Source: Mesostigma viride (lineage: Eukaryota; Streptophyta; Mesostigmatophyceae; Mesostigmatales; Mesostigmataceae). Taken from it: DNA of 48,500 nt. The stretch spans positions 1 to 48,500 of the forward strand of contig RPFO01000436.1 in assembly GCA_009746045.1 (NCBI GenBank). The letters are read 5' to 3'. A program made the position numbers and the translations under genes. Positions 1-8,289 of the stretch are shown in pieces (position 1 is the first letter of the stretch; each line of letters opens with the position of its first letter). Below the pieces are notes generated by a model that ran no database searches, had not been told where the DNA came from, and saw nothing but the letters and a program-made list of their open reading frames with translations.

Positions 1-633
1 ACCGATCGGCAGGGCGCTATCAGAATTATCCAGTTACTTCCATGTAAGAAGGCGGCTGGGTTTCGCGACCGGCTGGGGCTGCTCTACGAGCGGTACCTGG
101 ACCTGGACCGCTCGCTGGCCGACGAGATCTACGCGCGCGCGGACGCCAGGGACCTGCAGCTCGCCAGCGACAAGCGCGTGAAGAGCTGCGACTCCACCAA
201 GAGCCACATGCAGGCCGTCAAGGAGAGCGGCGCCCCCTCCACGGCCGCCAACCCGGCCAGGGTCTACGCGCACATAAACGAGACCGAGAACTACACCGCG
301 ACCGGCATGCGCACCTACGACATCCGCCAGCTGCACGCGATGAAGAAGGGCGACTCCACCCGCGACTACTTCACGGAGTCCGTCAACGTGGGCATCGACC
401 TCATGAACGTGCTCAACCAGTCCGCGATAAAGAGGGGCGAGGACCCCGTCGCCAGCATGGACAACATAGGCAAGGAGCTATTCCCCGTGTTCGAGAGACT
501 GAAAATGCACGAGGAGGCGAGGCGGCCCCAGGACCGCTCCTTCGCCCTAGAGAACAAGCGCAAGAGAGAGGAGCACCGCGCCAACCAGAGGCTGCTGGCG
601 GAGGCCAAGCAGGCCAAGTGCATAAAAACGTGA
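1..633 (+). CDS. BRO/KilA-N-like viral protein, 5' end cut by window edge
   Basis: The reading frame is open from base 1 to a TGA at 631-633, so the N-terminus lies outside the window. The visible part (about 210 residues) begins with a segment matching residues of the minus-strand gene at 7236-8165: both share RQG-I-IIQLLP, K-AA-FR and LLERYL/LYERYLD, followed by a charged helical C-terminal half with RVYA, N-TGN/TEN, STRD-FT and EEAR. This makes the two genes paralogs. The central segment resembles the antirepressor-like N-terminal domains (BRO-N/KilA-N type) of large DNA viruses and some algal genomes; such domains bind DNA, but no specific role can be assigned here. The lysine/arginine-rich tail could also contact nucleic acid. 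Relationship to the second copy is seen directly; the family name is inference. Confidence 0.6.
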   Translation, partial: TDRQGAIRIIQLLPCKKAAGFRDRLGLLYERYLDLDRSLADEIYARADARDLQLASDKRVKSCDSTKSHMQAVKESGAPSTAANPARVYAHINETENYTATGMRTYDIRQLHAMKKGDSTRDYFTESVNVGIDLMNVLNQSAIKRGEDPVASMDNIGKELFPVFERLKMHEEARRPQDRSFALENKRKREEHRANQRLLAEAKQAKCIKT

Positions 634-784
634 CTTCCATTGATCAAATCGAATCATATTTATTACCCCATTTCACACTGTATCACCCCATGAACGCATC
701 ACGCATTCGCTGACAAAGCCACAAACAGTCGCAAGCCCTACAAAAAATAATGCACATAATCATCACGACAGTCCAAAAACTGAA

Positions 785-1380
785 TCACTCCAAAACAGTC
801 AACTCGGCGTGCGACACCGCGTGGTCGCTGCTCAGTTGGGACCACCAGCCCCACTCCCACGCGGGCGAGCTGGGGATGGCGCGCCCCTGATGCCTCCACT
901 TGGCCGTCATGACGTTGTGGCACTTGACCACAAAGGAGAGGACCTGTCGGCGAAAGTCTTGCTCGAACCCAGACAGTCGAAGAGCCGCTCTCGGATACTC
1001 TTCATCTGCGAACGGCTGACCCTCTTCCCGTGCCTGGCCAGCCCCTCGCGAACCTTGTCCCACAGGATCCACAGCTTCTCCTCCTTCCTCGCCCTCGGCG
1101 TCTCCAGCGCGTCCAAGCACTCCATGAAGCGGTCGGGGCATATCAACTTCAAGACGGCCTCCAGCTGCCCGTCCTCCCGCCCGCCGAACCGGCGGCGATC
1201 CCCATTCTCCTGGCGGTACAGCAGCTCCTCGCGCACTTCCTTTTCGAGCTTCTCGGCGGGTTGTCTGTACCTGCAGATCTCCCAGTAGACCTCGTCCATC
1301 TCGGGGCAGATCCCGCGCCCAGTCGGCCAGATGCGCTCCAGGATGATCCGCAGGGCGATCGGGGGCAATGCCTGGAACAT
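785..1380 (-). pseudogene. Unrecognised gene with one frameshift near 965
   Basis: The frame from ATG at 1380 encodes a helical, charged protein (MFQALPPIALRIILERIWP at the start) but runs into a wrong-looking end near 907. The other minus frame takes over near 965 with FEQDFRRQVLSFVVKCHNV and continues to a stop at 785, so one small indel splits what was probably a single protein of about 200 residues. The frame is also open upstream to a stop at 1573-1575, through a run of proline codons (1453-1518) and a short acidic, proline-rich stretch, so the true start may be farther upstream. I do not recognise the family. The next gene on the same strand ends at 1584, in a different frame; a further change in the C7 run at 1531-1537 would bring the frames together. 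Confidence 0.45.
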
Positions 1381-1452
1381 CACATCGACCGGGGGCTCGG
1401 GAACGGGGTCGCGCGCGGTGTCCTGGACCGTCTCCCACCCGGTGGCAGCGAA

Positions 1453-1518
1453 AGGAGGCGGCGGGGGAGGAGGAGGCGGCGGGGGAGGAGGAGGAGGCGG
1501 CGGCGGCGGCGGCGGCGG
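1453..1518 (-). repeat. (CCN)n trinucleotide run, polyproline codons on minus strand
   Basis: Purine-rich AGG/CGG/GGG triplets on the + strand read as an uninterrupted run of about 22 proline codons on the minus strand. It lies just upstream of the ATG at 1380 and is in frame with it. It could be a proline-rich linker if translation starts upstream, or a simple repeat in the leader. Confidence 0.7.
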
Positions 1519-1583
1519 GTCCCGGCAGAGCCCCCCCTGCGCGCAAGCACCACCGGCGGGGAGAAGGGGACGTCAGCGAGCCA

Positions 1584-3479
1584 CTACACCAGGACGGACC
1601 CCCGCCCGCTCTCATCGCACAACTCCGTCCACAAATCAAACCCAGACCCCTGACAGATGGCGGACAGCTGGCGCGCGAACCGGACCCCCGTGTACGACAT
1701 ATGACACGACTGCTCGTGCTTATCCATCAGCAGGTGAGCGGATACCACCTGCCTGCGACGGTCGTCGAAGAACGCCCGCATGTCGCCCAGGACGCGCGCG
1801 CCCCATCCGTCGTACCCGCTCATGTCCCCCGTCCGGACGGCGTGCATGTCGGCGCGCGCCGTGCGCTCCACCTCGATGAAGCTCGAGTACGGCAGCATCA
1901 GCTCGGCCACGTCCTCGGGCCACCTCCCCGCCGGGGCCTTGGCGAACCGCTCGCTCACCTTCTTGAACAGGGCCTCCACCTCCTGCCCGGTGGCGGGGAC
2001 GCTCGTCAGGCGCCTGTACGCGTCGAACATCGTGACGAAATGGTCGTGCCAGTAGCACCGCCGGAACAGGAACAGCGCCGTGATCATGAAGACGAGGCCC
2101 GGACGCGAGCCGTACGCGTCGGCGAACACCCACCCCGCCGCCGCCAGGCTGTTCACGGCCTTGTCCACCTGCCCCCGCGCCACCATGTACAGGGCCTGCA
2201 CAACGGGACGCCGCCCGTGGGTATCCTCGGCCATGTCGGCCCCGTTGTCGACCGGAAACAGCATGCGCACGGCGGTCGCGCGCTGCGGCGTGAACCGCCC
2301 GCCCCCTTGCCGCCCTTGCCGCCGTCCCCGCCCGGCTCCGCGCACCACACGAACAGGTCGATCCCCTCCACGATGGCCTGGCGCTTGGCGGGCTTGTCCC
2401 CCGGGCACAGCACCCCCTGGAGCGCGCGGACCACGCGGCAAAACTCCCCCTCGTCGTTCTCGCGCGAGGCCTTGTGCAGGTGATCCATCCATCCCAGCAC
2501 GATCTCCTTCGTCGCGGCGTCCCGCCGGTGCGCGCCCCCGACCTGCACCGGACGCGGGGGGCGGGTGGGAGTGGGGGAGTGGATGACGGGCTGGAAGCTC
2601 CCCCCGTTCAGGCCCTGGATGTCCGCCACCAACCGCCGGAAACGCTCCCTGAAACTCCGCCCCTCGGCCAACACGGCCTGCCCCTCGGGCGAGATCGAGT
2701 GGCAGGACATGGGAGGAGGGGCGCCCACCAGCATCACGTTCTTCTTGCTGTCACGCCAGGCCCCGATGCCGGCGGACCGCAGGGTGCCGTCGGAGTGGAC
2801 CTCCACCACGTAGGCCTCCCCGCGGAAGACCATGCGCTCGATGGCTTTCGAAGTGAGAGAAACCCTGTCGCCGCCCGAATAGCCGGTCGCCACCCGGACC
2901 GCCGTCATGTAGCCGCCCATGACCGTCTCGCGCAGGGCGTCCCCCATCGCCGCGTAGATGACCCCCCGATGTTCCGGCGCCGCCTCCGCCCCGACGCGCG
3001 CCTCCACCCCCGCCTTCTTGAGGGCCTGGACCCCCTTCGGCCCCAGCCTGACCACGCCCCGCTCGACCCCCATGAAGGGAGACAAGATGTCCGTAAGGGC
3101 GTAGGCCATCTCCGACATCATCCACCGGAGCGCCCCCCCCTCCGCGGAATCGATGTGGCAGGAGGAGGGGGGGGGATCGGCGACAGCCCCATGCTGCCGG
3201 AGTTGTCCACCGTGAACTCCTCCCAGCCCACCTGGCGCATCATACCATCAGGGTGCACCTTGACCACGAAAATGCCCCCCTCTTTGATCATGCCCGCCAC
3301 CAGGGGCAAGAGGTGAGCGACGGCAGCATCCGCCAGCCCCTCGACAACGTGGGAGTCCGTGTCTGCCCGCGGCGAATCTGGAAAGCGAAATCAAGCACGC
3401 GAGAAAAGCACGAGACAGGAGAGAAGATCAGGTGGCGCCACGGGCCATCAGCCTGCATGGCGAACACGAGGGGCGCCAT
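1584..3479 (-). pseudogene. Large unrecognised virus-like gene with internal duplication, several frameshifts
   Basis: Three consecutive minus-strand frames each carry protein-like sequence. The first contains GGIFVVKVHPDGMMRQVGWE (about 3310-3170). The second runs from about 3165 to 2300 and contains AYVVEVHSDGTLRSAGIGAW. The third runs from about 2300 to the TAG at 1584-1586 and ends FDLWTELCDESGRGSVLV. Switch points fall in or beside C/G runs near 3160-3175 and 2300-2320. The first two segments are copies of one domain: V-V-VH-DG---R--G, then a PPP-SCH--S-EG motif about 25 residues later, so the gene has an internal duplication. The start is unclear. ATG 3479 opens a plausible frame that would need another shift near 3360; ATG 3291 is in frame with the first segment. 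I know no family with this repeat. Decay or assembly error in homopolymers could explain the breaks. Confidence 0.45.
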
Positions 3480-3500
3480 CGAGCCCTGCCCCACAGAACG

Positions 3501-4050
3501 CGGGGCTCACACGACATCCAGCACCCCACAACGTCCTGCCACGGAGAATGCGGGGCTCACACGACATGCAGCAATCGACAACGTCCTGCCACAAGGAATG
3601 CGGGCCTCAAACGACATCCAGCGATCGACAACGTCCTGCCACAAGGAATGCGGGCCTCAAACGACATCCAGCAATCGACAACGTCCTGCCACAAGGAATG
3701 CGGGCCTCAAACGACATCCAGCAATCGACAACGTCCTGCCACAAGGAATGCAGCTCTCATACGGCATCGAATCCCGATTCCCATCTCGCCACGGAGAATG
3801 CGGGCCTCAAACGACATCCAGCGATCGAGAACGTCCTGCCACAAGGAATGCAGCTCTCATACGGCATCGAATCCCGATTCCCATCTCGCCACGGAGAATG
3901 CTGGCTTCAAACGACATCCAGCGATCGACAACGTCCTGCCACAAGGAATGCAGCTCTCATACGGCATCGAATCCCGATTCCCATCTCGCCACGGAGAATG
4001 CGGCCCTCATGCGACATCCAGCAATCGAGAGCATCCTGCCACGAAGAACG
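3501..4050. repeat. 50-bp minisatellite, 11 units of two types
   Basis: Eleven units sit in exact 50-bp register: 3501, 3551, 3601 and so on to 4001. Type A units begin CGGGCCTCAAACGACATCCA and end CAAGGAATG. Type B units (3751, 3851, 3951) begin CAGCTCTCATACGGCATCGA and end CGGAGAATG. The order is A-A-A-A-A-B-A-B-A-B-A, so the distal half has a 100-bp higher-order period. A degenerate twelfth unit follows to about 4100. All three + frames stay open through the array because no unit contains a stop codon in any frame. It has no unique spacers and is not a CRISPR array. Confidence 0.95.
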
Positions 4051-4598
4051 CCCCCCCTCACACGCTGTCACGGGGTTTGCCGACGAGAACACGCACCCAT
4101 GAATGTAGCAAGACTTGACGCCCCAGCAGGCGATCTGTGAGGACAAGTGGGAAAGCGAGTGGCAGAGCGGTCAGACGGCCTGGTGTACTGCGATCTTGGA
4201 GCGGTCAGGCGGCCTGGAGGCCCGCGGGGTATCGCCCCTGTTTATGCACATCCGCCCCTTTCCGTAACCGCCTCTCGGACCCAGCGGGATCGTGCTCGTG
4301 TGACGTCAGTCCACCAGGCGAAGGACCCCGCCAGCTTGTCCCGACCCGAGCCCGCGAGAAAACGCCTCCGTCAGCTTATCCGACCGAACCCGCGAGAGAA
4401 CAGCGCGGAAGGCGGGAAACGCCCCCAGCCACGTGGGAGCGCCACACAGAGCGCGCGCCGGGCCTTGCCGCGAGGGATGCATGATATAGGCGACCTGCCA
4501 CGTGGGGCGCCGGGGAGAGCGAGAGAAGAGTCGAGTCCATTACATTTTGGGCAGACCGTAGACAGACCTCGGCATTCACGCAAACGACGCACGCAGCC
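4051..4598 (+). promoter_or_regulatory. Upstream region of the Cys-rich gene, with short direct repeats
   Basis: No convincing gene is present. The region holds the degenerate end of the minisatellite, then two imperfect duplications: GAGCGGTCAGRCGGCCTGG at 4165 and 4199, and a CAGCTTRTCC...CCCGCGAGARAAC block at 4332 and 4372. A TGACGTCA palindrome (CRE/bZIP-type site) lies near 4300. GATATAGG near 4485 is a weak TATA-like candidate. Function as the promoter of the gene at 4599 is inference from position. Confidence 0.3.
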
Positions 4599-5363
4599 AT
4601 GGGGGCCTCGCGCGATTCCGCCAAGATAAGGGAGGAATTCATGATGATGAAGCAGGACATGAAAATGGACACGCCGGTACGATGCGGCCGGTGCCAGGAG
4701 AGCAAGAATCCCAACCATTTCCTGGGTGGCAGGTACGCGCAGTGCGTGCAGTGCCGCGGGTTGTCGAAAGGACTCCTCTGCACCTCGGAACACGTCACGG
4801 CCGCCTCGACGCCGCGAGCTATCACCGTGCACAACCTGGCCCTCGCCAAGGAGGCGGCCATCCGGCTCTACGTATCAACCAGGAGGAATTCGGGGCCGGC
4901 GGCCAACACGCGCAACGCCATGGAGATCGTCCCCGAATTCTCCTACGAACCGCTGTTGCCGGGACATCTCGAAATGTCGCCGTGGCTGCCATACAGGGTC
5001 GATCCCTTCTGGTCGCCCCCTTATTCTGCCTCTTTTCGCGAGGAAATTGATGCCAGCCTCGATAACATGTATCGTTGCCGGGGGAGCCTTGCCCCGCGCA
5101 TGGTGGGGAAGTGCGCGTGCTGCCCCGGGGTCTGCTGGGACGCCTACGAGCCCGTGACGGAAGGCGACCACACCCACGCACCCTCGATATGCGCCATGTG
5201 CATGGCCGTCGCGCTCGACGACGCCGACCCCGCAGAGGACCTCAAGTGCCCCATCTGCCTGGCGGAGCGCAGGGAGATGTGCCAGAGCCCCGCGCTGGTG
5301 TTCCCCTTCTTCCGCTACAACAAGGAGCGCTCCCTCATCGGCCGATGGAACGACCTCTACTAG
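4599..5363 (+). CDS. Cysteine-rich zinc-binding protein, 254 aa
   Basis: ATG 4599 lies in a good context (GCCATGG) and the frame is uninterrupted to TAG at 5361-5363. Near the N-terminus, C29-x2-C32 and C49-x2-C52 form a zinc-ribbon-like pair (CGRC ... CVQC). A second cluster near the C-terminus contains CACC, CPGVC, CAMC and CPIC, enough for one or two more zinc sites (RING- or treble-clef-like spacing). The middle part is not cysteine-rich. Such small multi-zinc proteins are common in large DNA viruses as transcription or ubiquitin-related factors, but I cannot assign a family or activity. Three AATAAA signals follow at 5417-5468. The ORF is intact, unlike several neighbours. Confidence 0.7.
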   Translation: MGASRDSAKIREEFMMMKQDMKMDTPVRCGRCQESKNPNHFLGGRYAQCVQCRGLSKGLLCTSEHVTAASTPRAITVHNLALAKEAAIRLYVSTRRNSGPAANTRNAMEIVPEFSYEPLLPGHLEMSPWLPYRVDPFWSPPYSASFREEIDASLDNMYRCRGSLAPRMVGKCACCPGVCWDAYEPVTEGDHTHAPSICAMCMAVALDDADPAEDLKCPICLAERREMCQSPALVFPFFRYNKERSLIGRWNDLY

Positions 5364-5416
5364 CTCACCCTGTTGTATGTCGGTTGATGCAACCGGATGC
5401 AGTAATGGATGTTGGC

Positions 5417-5468
5417 AATAAAGGGTGATGATAACTGGCAATAAAGTGTTATTATAATGTGCAATAAA
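5417..5468 (+). promoter_or_regulatory. Three polyadenylation signals in a 23-bp tandem repeat
   Basis: AATAAA occurs at 5417, 5440 and 5463, exactly 23 bp apart, within repeated GGCAATAAAGKGT units. It lies 54 bp after the stop codon of the 254-aa gene, the right place for its 3' processing signal. Confidence 0.6.
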
Positions 5469-5561
5469 GTGTGATCCAATCCGATTTCATTTTCCATTTG
5501 CATGCACCACCGCAGTTACCCGCCCTCTCACCAGATCGAGACTCACGACCTCACCAATTGC

Positions 5562-5793
5562 GGTCGGTAATGGTTGAGCAAAACGGAAGTCACATTTTTC
5601 ACGCCGCCCATCGACCCGGGTGCGCGCTGGGCGGTGAGCTTGACTTTTCGAGGTCCCGCGTTCTGCCCAACTCTTAAAAGCTTTTGGTATAAAAGTTGGG
5701 CAGAACGCCGAACCTTCTCCCACAGTTCTCACCCAACCCCGCTGTCCGCGGTCGGTCATGGTTGAGCAAAACGGAAGTCACACTTTTCACGCC
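5562..5793. repeat. Direct repeats flanking a hairpin
   Basis: Two near-identical copies of GGTTGAGCAAAACGGAAGTC (plus flanking CGGTCGGT and CACRYTTTTCACGCC) lie at about 5562-5606 and 5749-5793. Between them, 5659-5672 and 5694-5707 are perfect 14-bp inverted repeats (CGTTCTGCCCAACT), with a further AAAAGCTTTT palindrome at the loop. The region has no gene. Confidence 0.7.
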
Positions 5794-5993
5794 CGTCACG
5801 AACCATCGCACCCCCAGGCTCGGGAGTAGGAGGGGATCGGTAGGCGGCAGCCCCACGGCTGGTGGTGACGGATGCCAGCATTATAAAGCACCTCTAAAGC
5901 CCGGCGACCCTCGAGCCAAGGTTGGCGGGGGTTGAGAAGGGGCAGTAAGCCCGTGACGGGTGTCAGTAAAAAGTCAAAAAAACTCCAATATTT

Positions 5994-6069
5994 TATCACT
6001 CAATTATCACTCAATCATCATCACTCAATAATAGCTCCCCGGTACCCCACAAGCCCCTATCACTCAATA
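5994..6069. repeat. Short TATCACTCAAT direct repeats
   Basis: TATCACTCAAT or a one-base-shorter form occurs at about 5994, 6004, 6020 and 6059, in the AT-rich leader before the KilA-N gene. These could be factor-binding sites or a degenerate simple repeat; position upstream of an intact gene is the only support for a regulatory role. Confidence 0.45.
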
Positions 6070-6237
6070 GGGGTTATATTTAACTCGCATTTCTAATCAC
6101 ATCGATCACAGAGATCCATCCGTCGGGAGTCACACGGACGTCCGCGGACAGGGTCACGTCCGTTTTGCGGCCGCCAGGAAGGAAGCGGACGAGAAACGGG
6201 CGTCCAAACATCCGCCGCCACGCTCCCATCTGCAACC

Positions 6238-6981
6238 ATGGCGATCGTCAGTGGTCGAGCTCCTTTCACCCGCGCGTTGTTCGACTTGGCGAGAGAGACC
6301 GACACGTTTTGGATGTTTGCGCTGAAACCCTGTTCAATTCTGGAAGTGGACCCCAAGAAGGAAATCAAGGTCCGGAAGAGCGACCGAATGGTCCATGCCC
6401 AGGACTTGACGGCGGCAGCGTCCAACGGGAAGAAGCGCTTCGAAAGTTGGTTTCGTCTTGACGGTTCTAAGGCCTTCATATCGGCTCTGGAGAGGTCAAC
6501 ACATCACTGTGTGGGCCTCATGGGGGGTGAGGCGACCCCTCCTCAGACAGTTTTTCCCGTGGTGAAGATCATGAGGACCGGCCCAGTTGACGAGCGAGGC
6601 GCGTGGATCCATGTCGATTTGGTGGACAAAGTCGTCGAATGGGCCAAGCAACCACCGGTACAACAAAGAGAGTCACCCGTTCAAGAACGAGTGTCACAAG
6701 CCATGCCGGGTAGTGAGCGCGAAGTACAATGCCCTGCCGGTGTGATTGACATCATTGCCCATGACCCTCCCGTCATCGTGGAAGTGAAAGAAGCTAAAGA
6801 TTGGATGAAGGGCATCGGACAGCTCTTCAGTTACGGGCATTACTTTCCGGGGTACCAAAAACGTTTATTCATCTTTCGGACTGGCAAGGTAAACCCTGAA
6901 CATATCCGAACCATCGAACAAGTTTGTGAAGGATGCGGCATCGAACTCGCACTAGACGAGGACTTTTACGACGATGTATGA
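6238..6981 (+). CDS. KilA-N domain protein fused to PD-(D/E)XK nuclease-like domain
   Basis: Intact 247-residue ORF; ATG 6238 sits in an ideal context (ACCATGG). Residues about 40-140 fit a KilA-N domain: the GKKRFESWFRLDGSKAFI core (64-81) matches the family's K-F--W-R----K--I pattern, and GAWIHVDLVDKVVEWAKQ (121-138) matches its closing G-W-HP-LA--LA-W helix. KilA-N is a DNA-binding module frequent in NCLDVs, baculoviruses and phages. Residues 165-215 fit a PD-(D/E)XK core: D171 in VIDII, E182-V-K184, then GQL-SY at 194-199, a pattern typical of nuclease or resolvase-like folds. The presumed activity is DNA cleavage guided by the KilA-N part; this is inference from motifs. AATAAATAAA follows at 7033. 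The lower GC than neighbouring genes is visible. Confidence 0.7.
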   Translation: MAIVSGRAPFTRALFDLARETDTFWMFALKPCSILEVDPKKEIKVRKSDRMVHAQDLTAAASNGKKRFESWFRLDGSKAFISALERSTHHCVGLMGGEATPPQTVFPVVKIMRTGPVDERGAWIHVDLVDKVVEWAKQPPVQQRESPVQERVSQAMPGSEREVQCPAGVIDIIAHDPPVIVEVKEAKDWMKGIGQLFSYGHYFPGYQKRLFIFRTGKVNPEHIRTIEQVCEGCGIELALDEDFYDDV

Positions 6982-7032
6982 GAGTAACGATGGTAGGACT
7001 TGAGTCATAAACCGTAAACATTATGAACATTT

Positions 7033-7042
7033 AATAAATAAA
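7033..7042 (+). promoter_or_regulatory. Polyadenylation signal AATAAATAAA
   Basis: Two overlapping AATAAA hexamers lie 51 bp after the stop codon of the KilA-N/nuclease gene. Confidence 0.5.
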
Positions 7043-7235
7043 CTTCGTCTTTGTCAGGTTCATGTTGGGGTATCTCAGTGCCTCTGCAAGGCCGCGATAA
7101 AGGTCTTTGACCAATCACTAGTTTTAAAATCGCTTCTGCTCCTTGGAAGATTCAAGGGTAGATCCCATTATGCACCACAGGTAGATGATCTGTGATGGGG
7201 GGATTCCCATTTCAGGGCACGGCGATCGTGGCCAA

Positions 7236-8165
7236 TCAAGCGGCCAGTCTTGCGCGGCCCTCGCGATTGAAACACCTGTTCGCGTCCATCAGGCGTTTAT
7301 TGGGCCCGGCAAACTCCAGGCCCCTGTACTCCCTTGCCTCCTCGTAGTACCCCAGCTCGCCCAAACCGGGCCCGAGCTTCTCCAGTATCCTCCTCGCCGC
7401 CTCCTCGGGATCGCTCCCCTTGCCGACCATGGCGCGGTGGCGGTCGTGGAAGAGGCTCATCACGGCACTCATCCCGTCCGTGAAGGTGTCCCTCGTTGCC
7501 TGGCTCCTCTTGGTCAGCCCCTGGTCGCGCCTGTAATCCGCGGTCTGCTCGTACCCGGTCACCAGCCGGTTGCCCGTGTTGTTCACGGACGCGTACACGC
7601 GCGCGGGCACCGCGCGGAGGCTGCTTTCCTTGATGGCACGCATGTCCAGCTTCGTCAGCTCGCACGCCTTCACGCGGGGGGCGCCGTCCACCTGCTGGCG
7701 GGTCAGAGGCACGAAGGCCTGTCCCGTCTTCTCCTCGTACCTGTCCAGCAGGTCCTGGATCAGCGCAGGGTCCACCTCCAGGTACCGCTCCAGCAGGACC
7801 GCCATGTTAAGGCGGAAGGCGGCCGCCTTCCTCCCGGGCAGCAGCTGGATGATCTGGATGATCCCCTGCCGACTGGCGACCGGCGTGTCCCGCTGCCCCT
7901 GACCGGCAAATCGGAAGTGTGATCTAAAACTTGCAACTTCTTCATGCTCCTTTTCGATGCGTGAGAAGGCGTGACTAGCCATCTGGTGGGCATTTGCCTT
8001 GACTGTGCCATCATCGTTGGCGAACAAGGCAAATTTTATCACGTCGATAACCGAAATCTTACCATCCGGCGTCACCCGGATCTTGTTCGCGAACGGGTCG
8101 TCTGCGCCCTCTGCAAGGGGAGCGGACGGCTGCAAGTACTTGACAAGAGCTGTCGACATCCTCAC
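7236..8165 (-). CDS. BRO/KilA-N-like viral protein, 309 aa, intact paralog of the gene at 1-633
   Basis: An uninterrupted ORF runs from about 8165 to a stop at 7236. An in-frame ATG follows the first codon by two residues, so the start could be either. Residues about 30-160 form a domain with KISVIDVIKFALF, then HFRFAGQGQRDTPVASRQG, then IIQIIQLLPGRKAAAFR and LLERYLEVD. This segment is a recurring algal/large-virus domain related in layout to BRO-N and KilA-N antirepressors. The C-terminal 150 residues are charged and helical and align with the partial gene at 1-633 (RVYA-VNNTGN, ATRDTFTDG, EEAREYRGLEFA-NKR). Function is probably DNA binding; partners are unknown. It shares a 124-bp AT-rich intergenic region with the divergent gene at 8290. 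Confidence 0.65.
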   Translation of the reverse strand: MRMSTALVKYLQPSAPLAEGADDPFANKIRVTPDGKISVIDVIKFALFANDDGTVKANAHQMASHAFSRIEKEHEEVASFRSHFRFAGQGQRDTPVASRQGIIQIIQLLPGRKAAAFRLNMAVLLERYLEVDPALIQDLLDRYEEKTGQAFVPLTRQQVDGAPRVKACELTKLDMRAIKESSLRAVPARVYASVNNTGNRLVTGYEQTADYRRDQGLTKRSQATRDTFTDGMSAVMSLFHDRHRAMVGKGSDPEEAARRILEKLGPGLGELGYYEEAREYRGLEFAGPNKRLMDANRCFNREGRARLAA

Positions 8166-8289
8166 ATGTTTGCATTAATAAAGAGAAATATTACGGCCCC
8201 AAATAAGCGCGCCGGGTGCTCATATTTTGTATTTATTACACGTTTACATTATGTTAGGAATATTTTCGCAGCCGGGTGTACTCGAGGAC
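8166..8289. promoter_or_regulatory. Divergent AT-rich intergenic region
   Basis: A 124-bp AT-rich spacer separates the starts of two divergent intact ORFs. It contains ATTTTGTATTTATTACACG and several TATT/AATA tracts in otherwise GC-rich DNA. Giant-virus promoters are commonly AT-rich islands; a bidirectional promoter is inferred from layout. Confidence 0.4.

Noticed and set aside
34-647. Minus-strand ORFs opposite the first gene
   Set aside because: The + frame shows clear paralogy with 7236-8165, so the antisense frames are shadows.
785-1639. 284-aa minus ORF with polyalanine as a single gene
   Set aside because: Only its last 60 or so codons look like protein; the rest is the shifted frame of the 1380 gene over the proline codon run.
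3501-4050. CRISPR array
   Set aside because: Units are contiguous 50-bp repeats with no unique spacers, and the context is eukaryotic.
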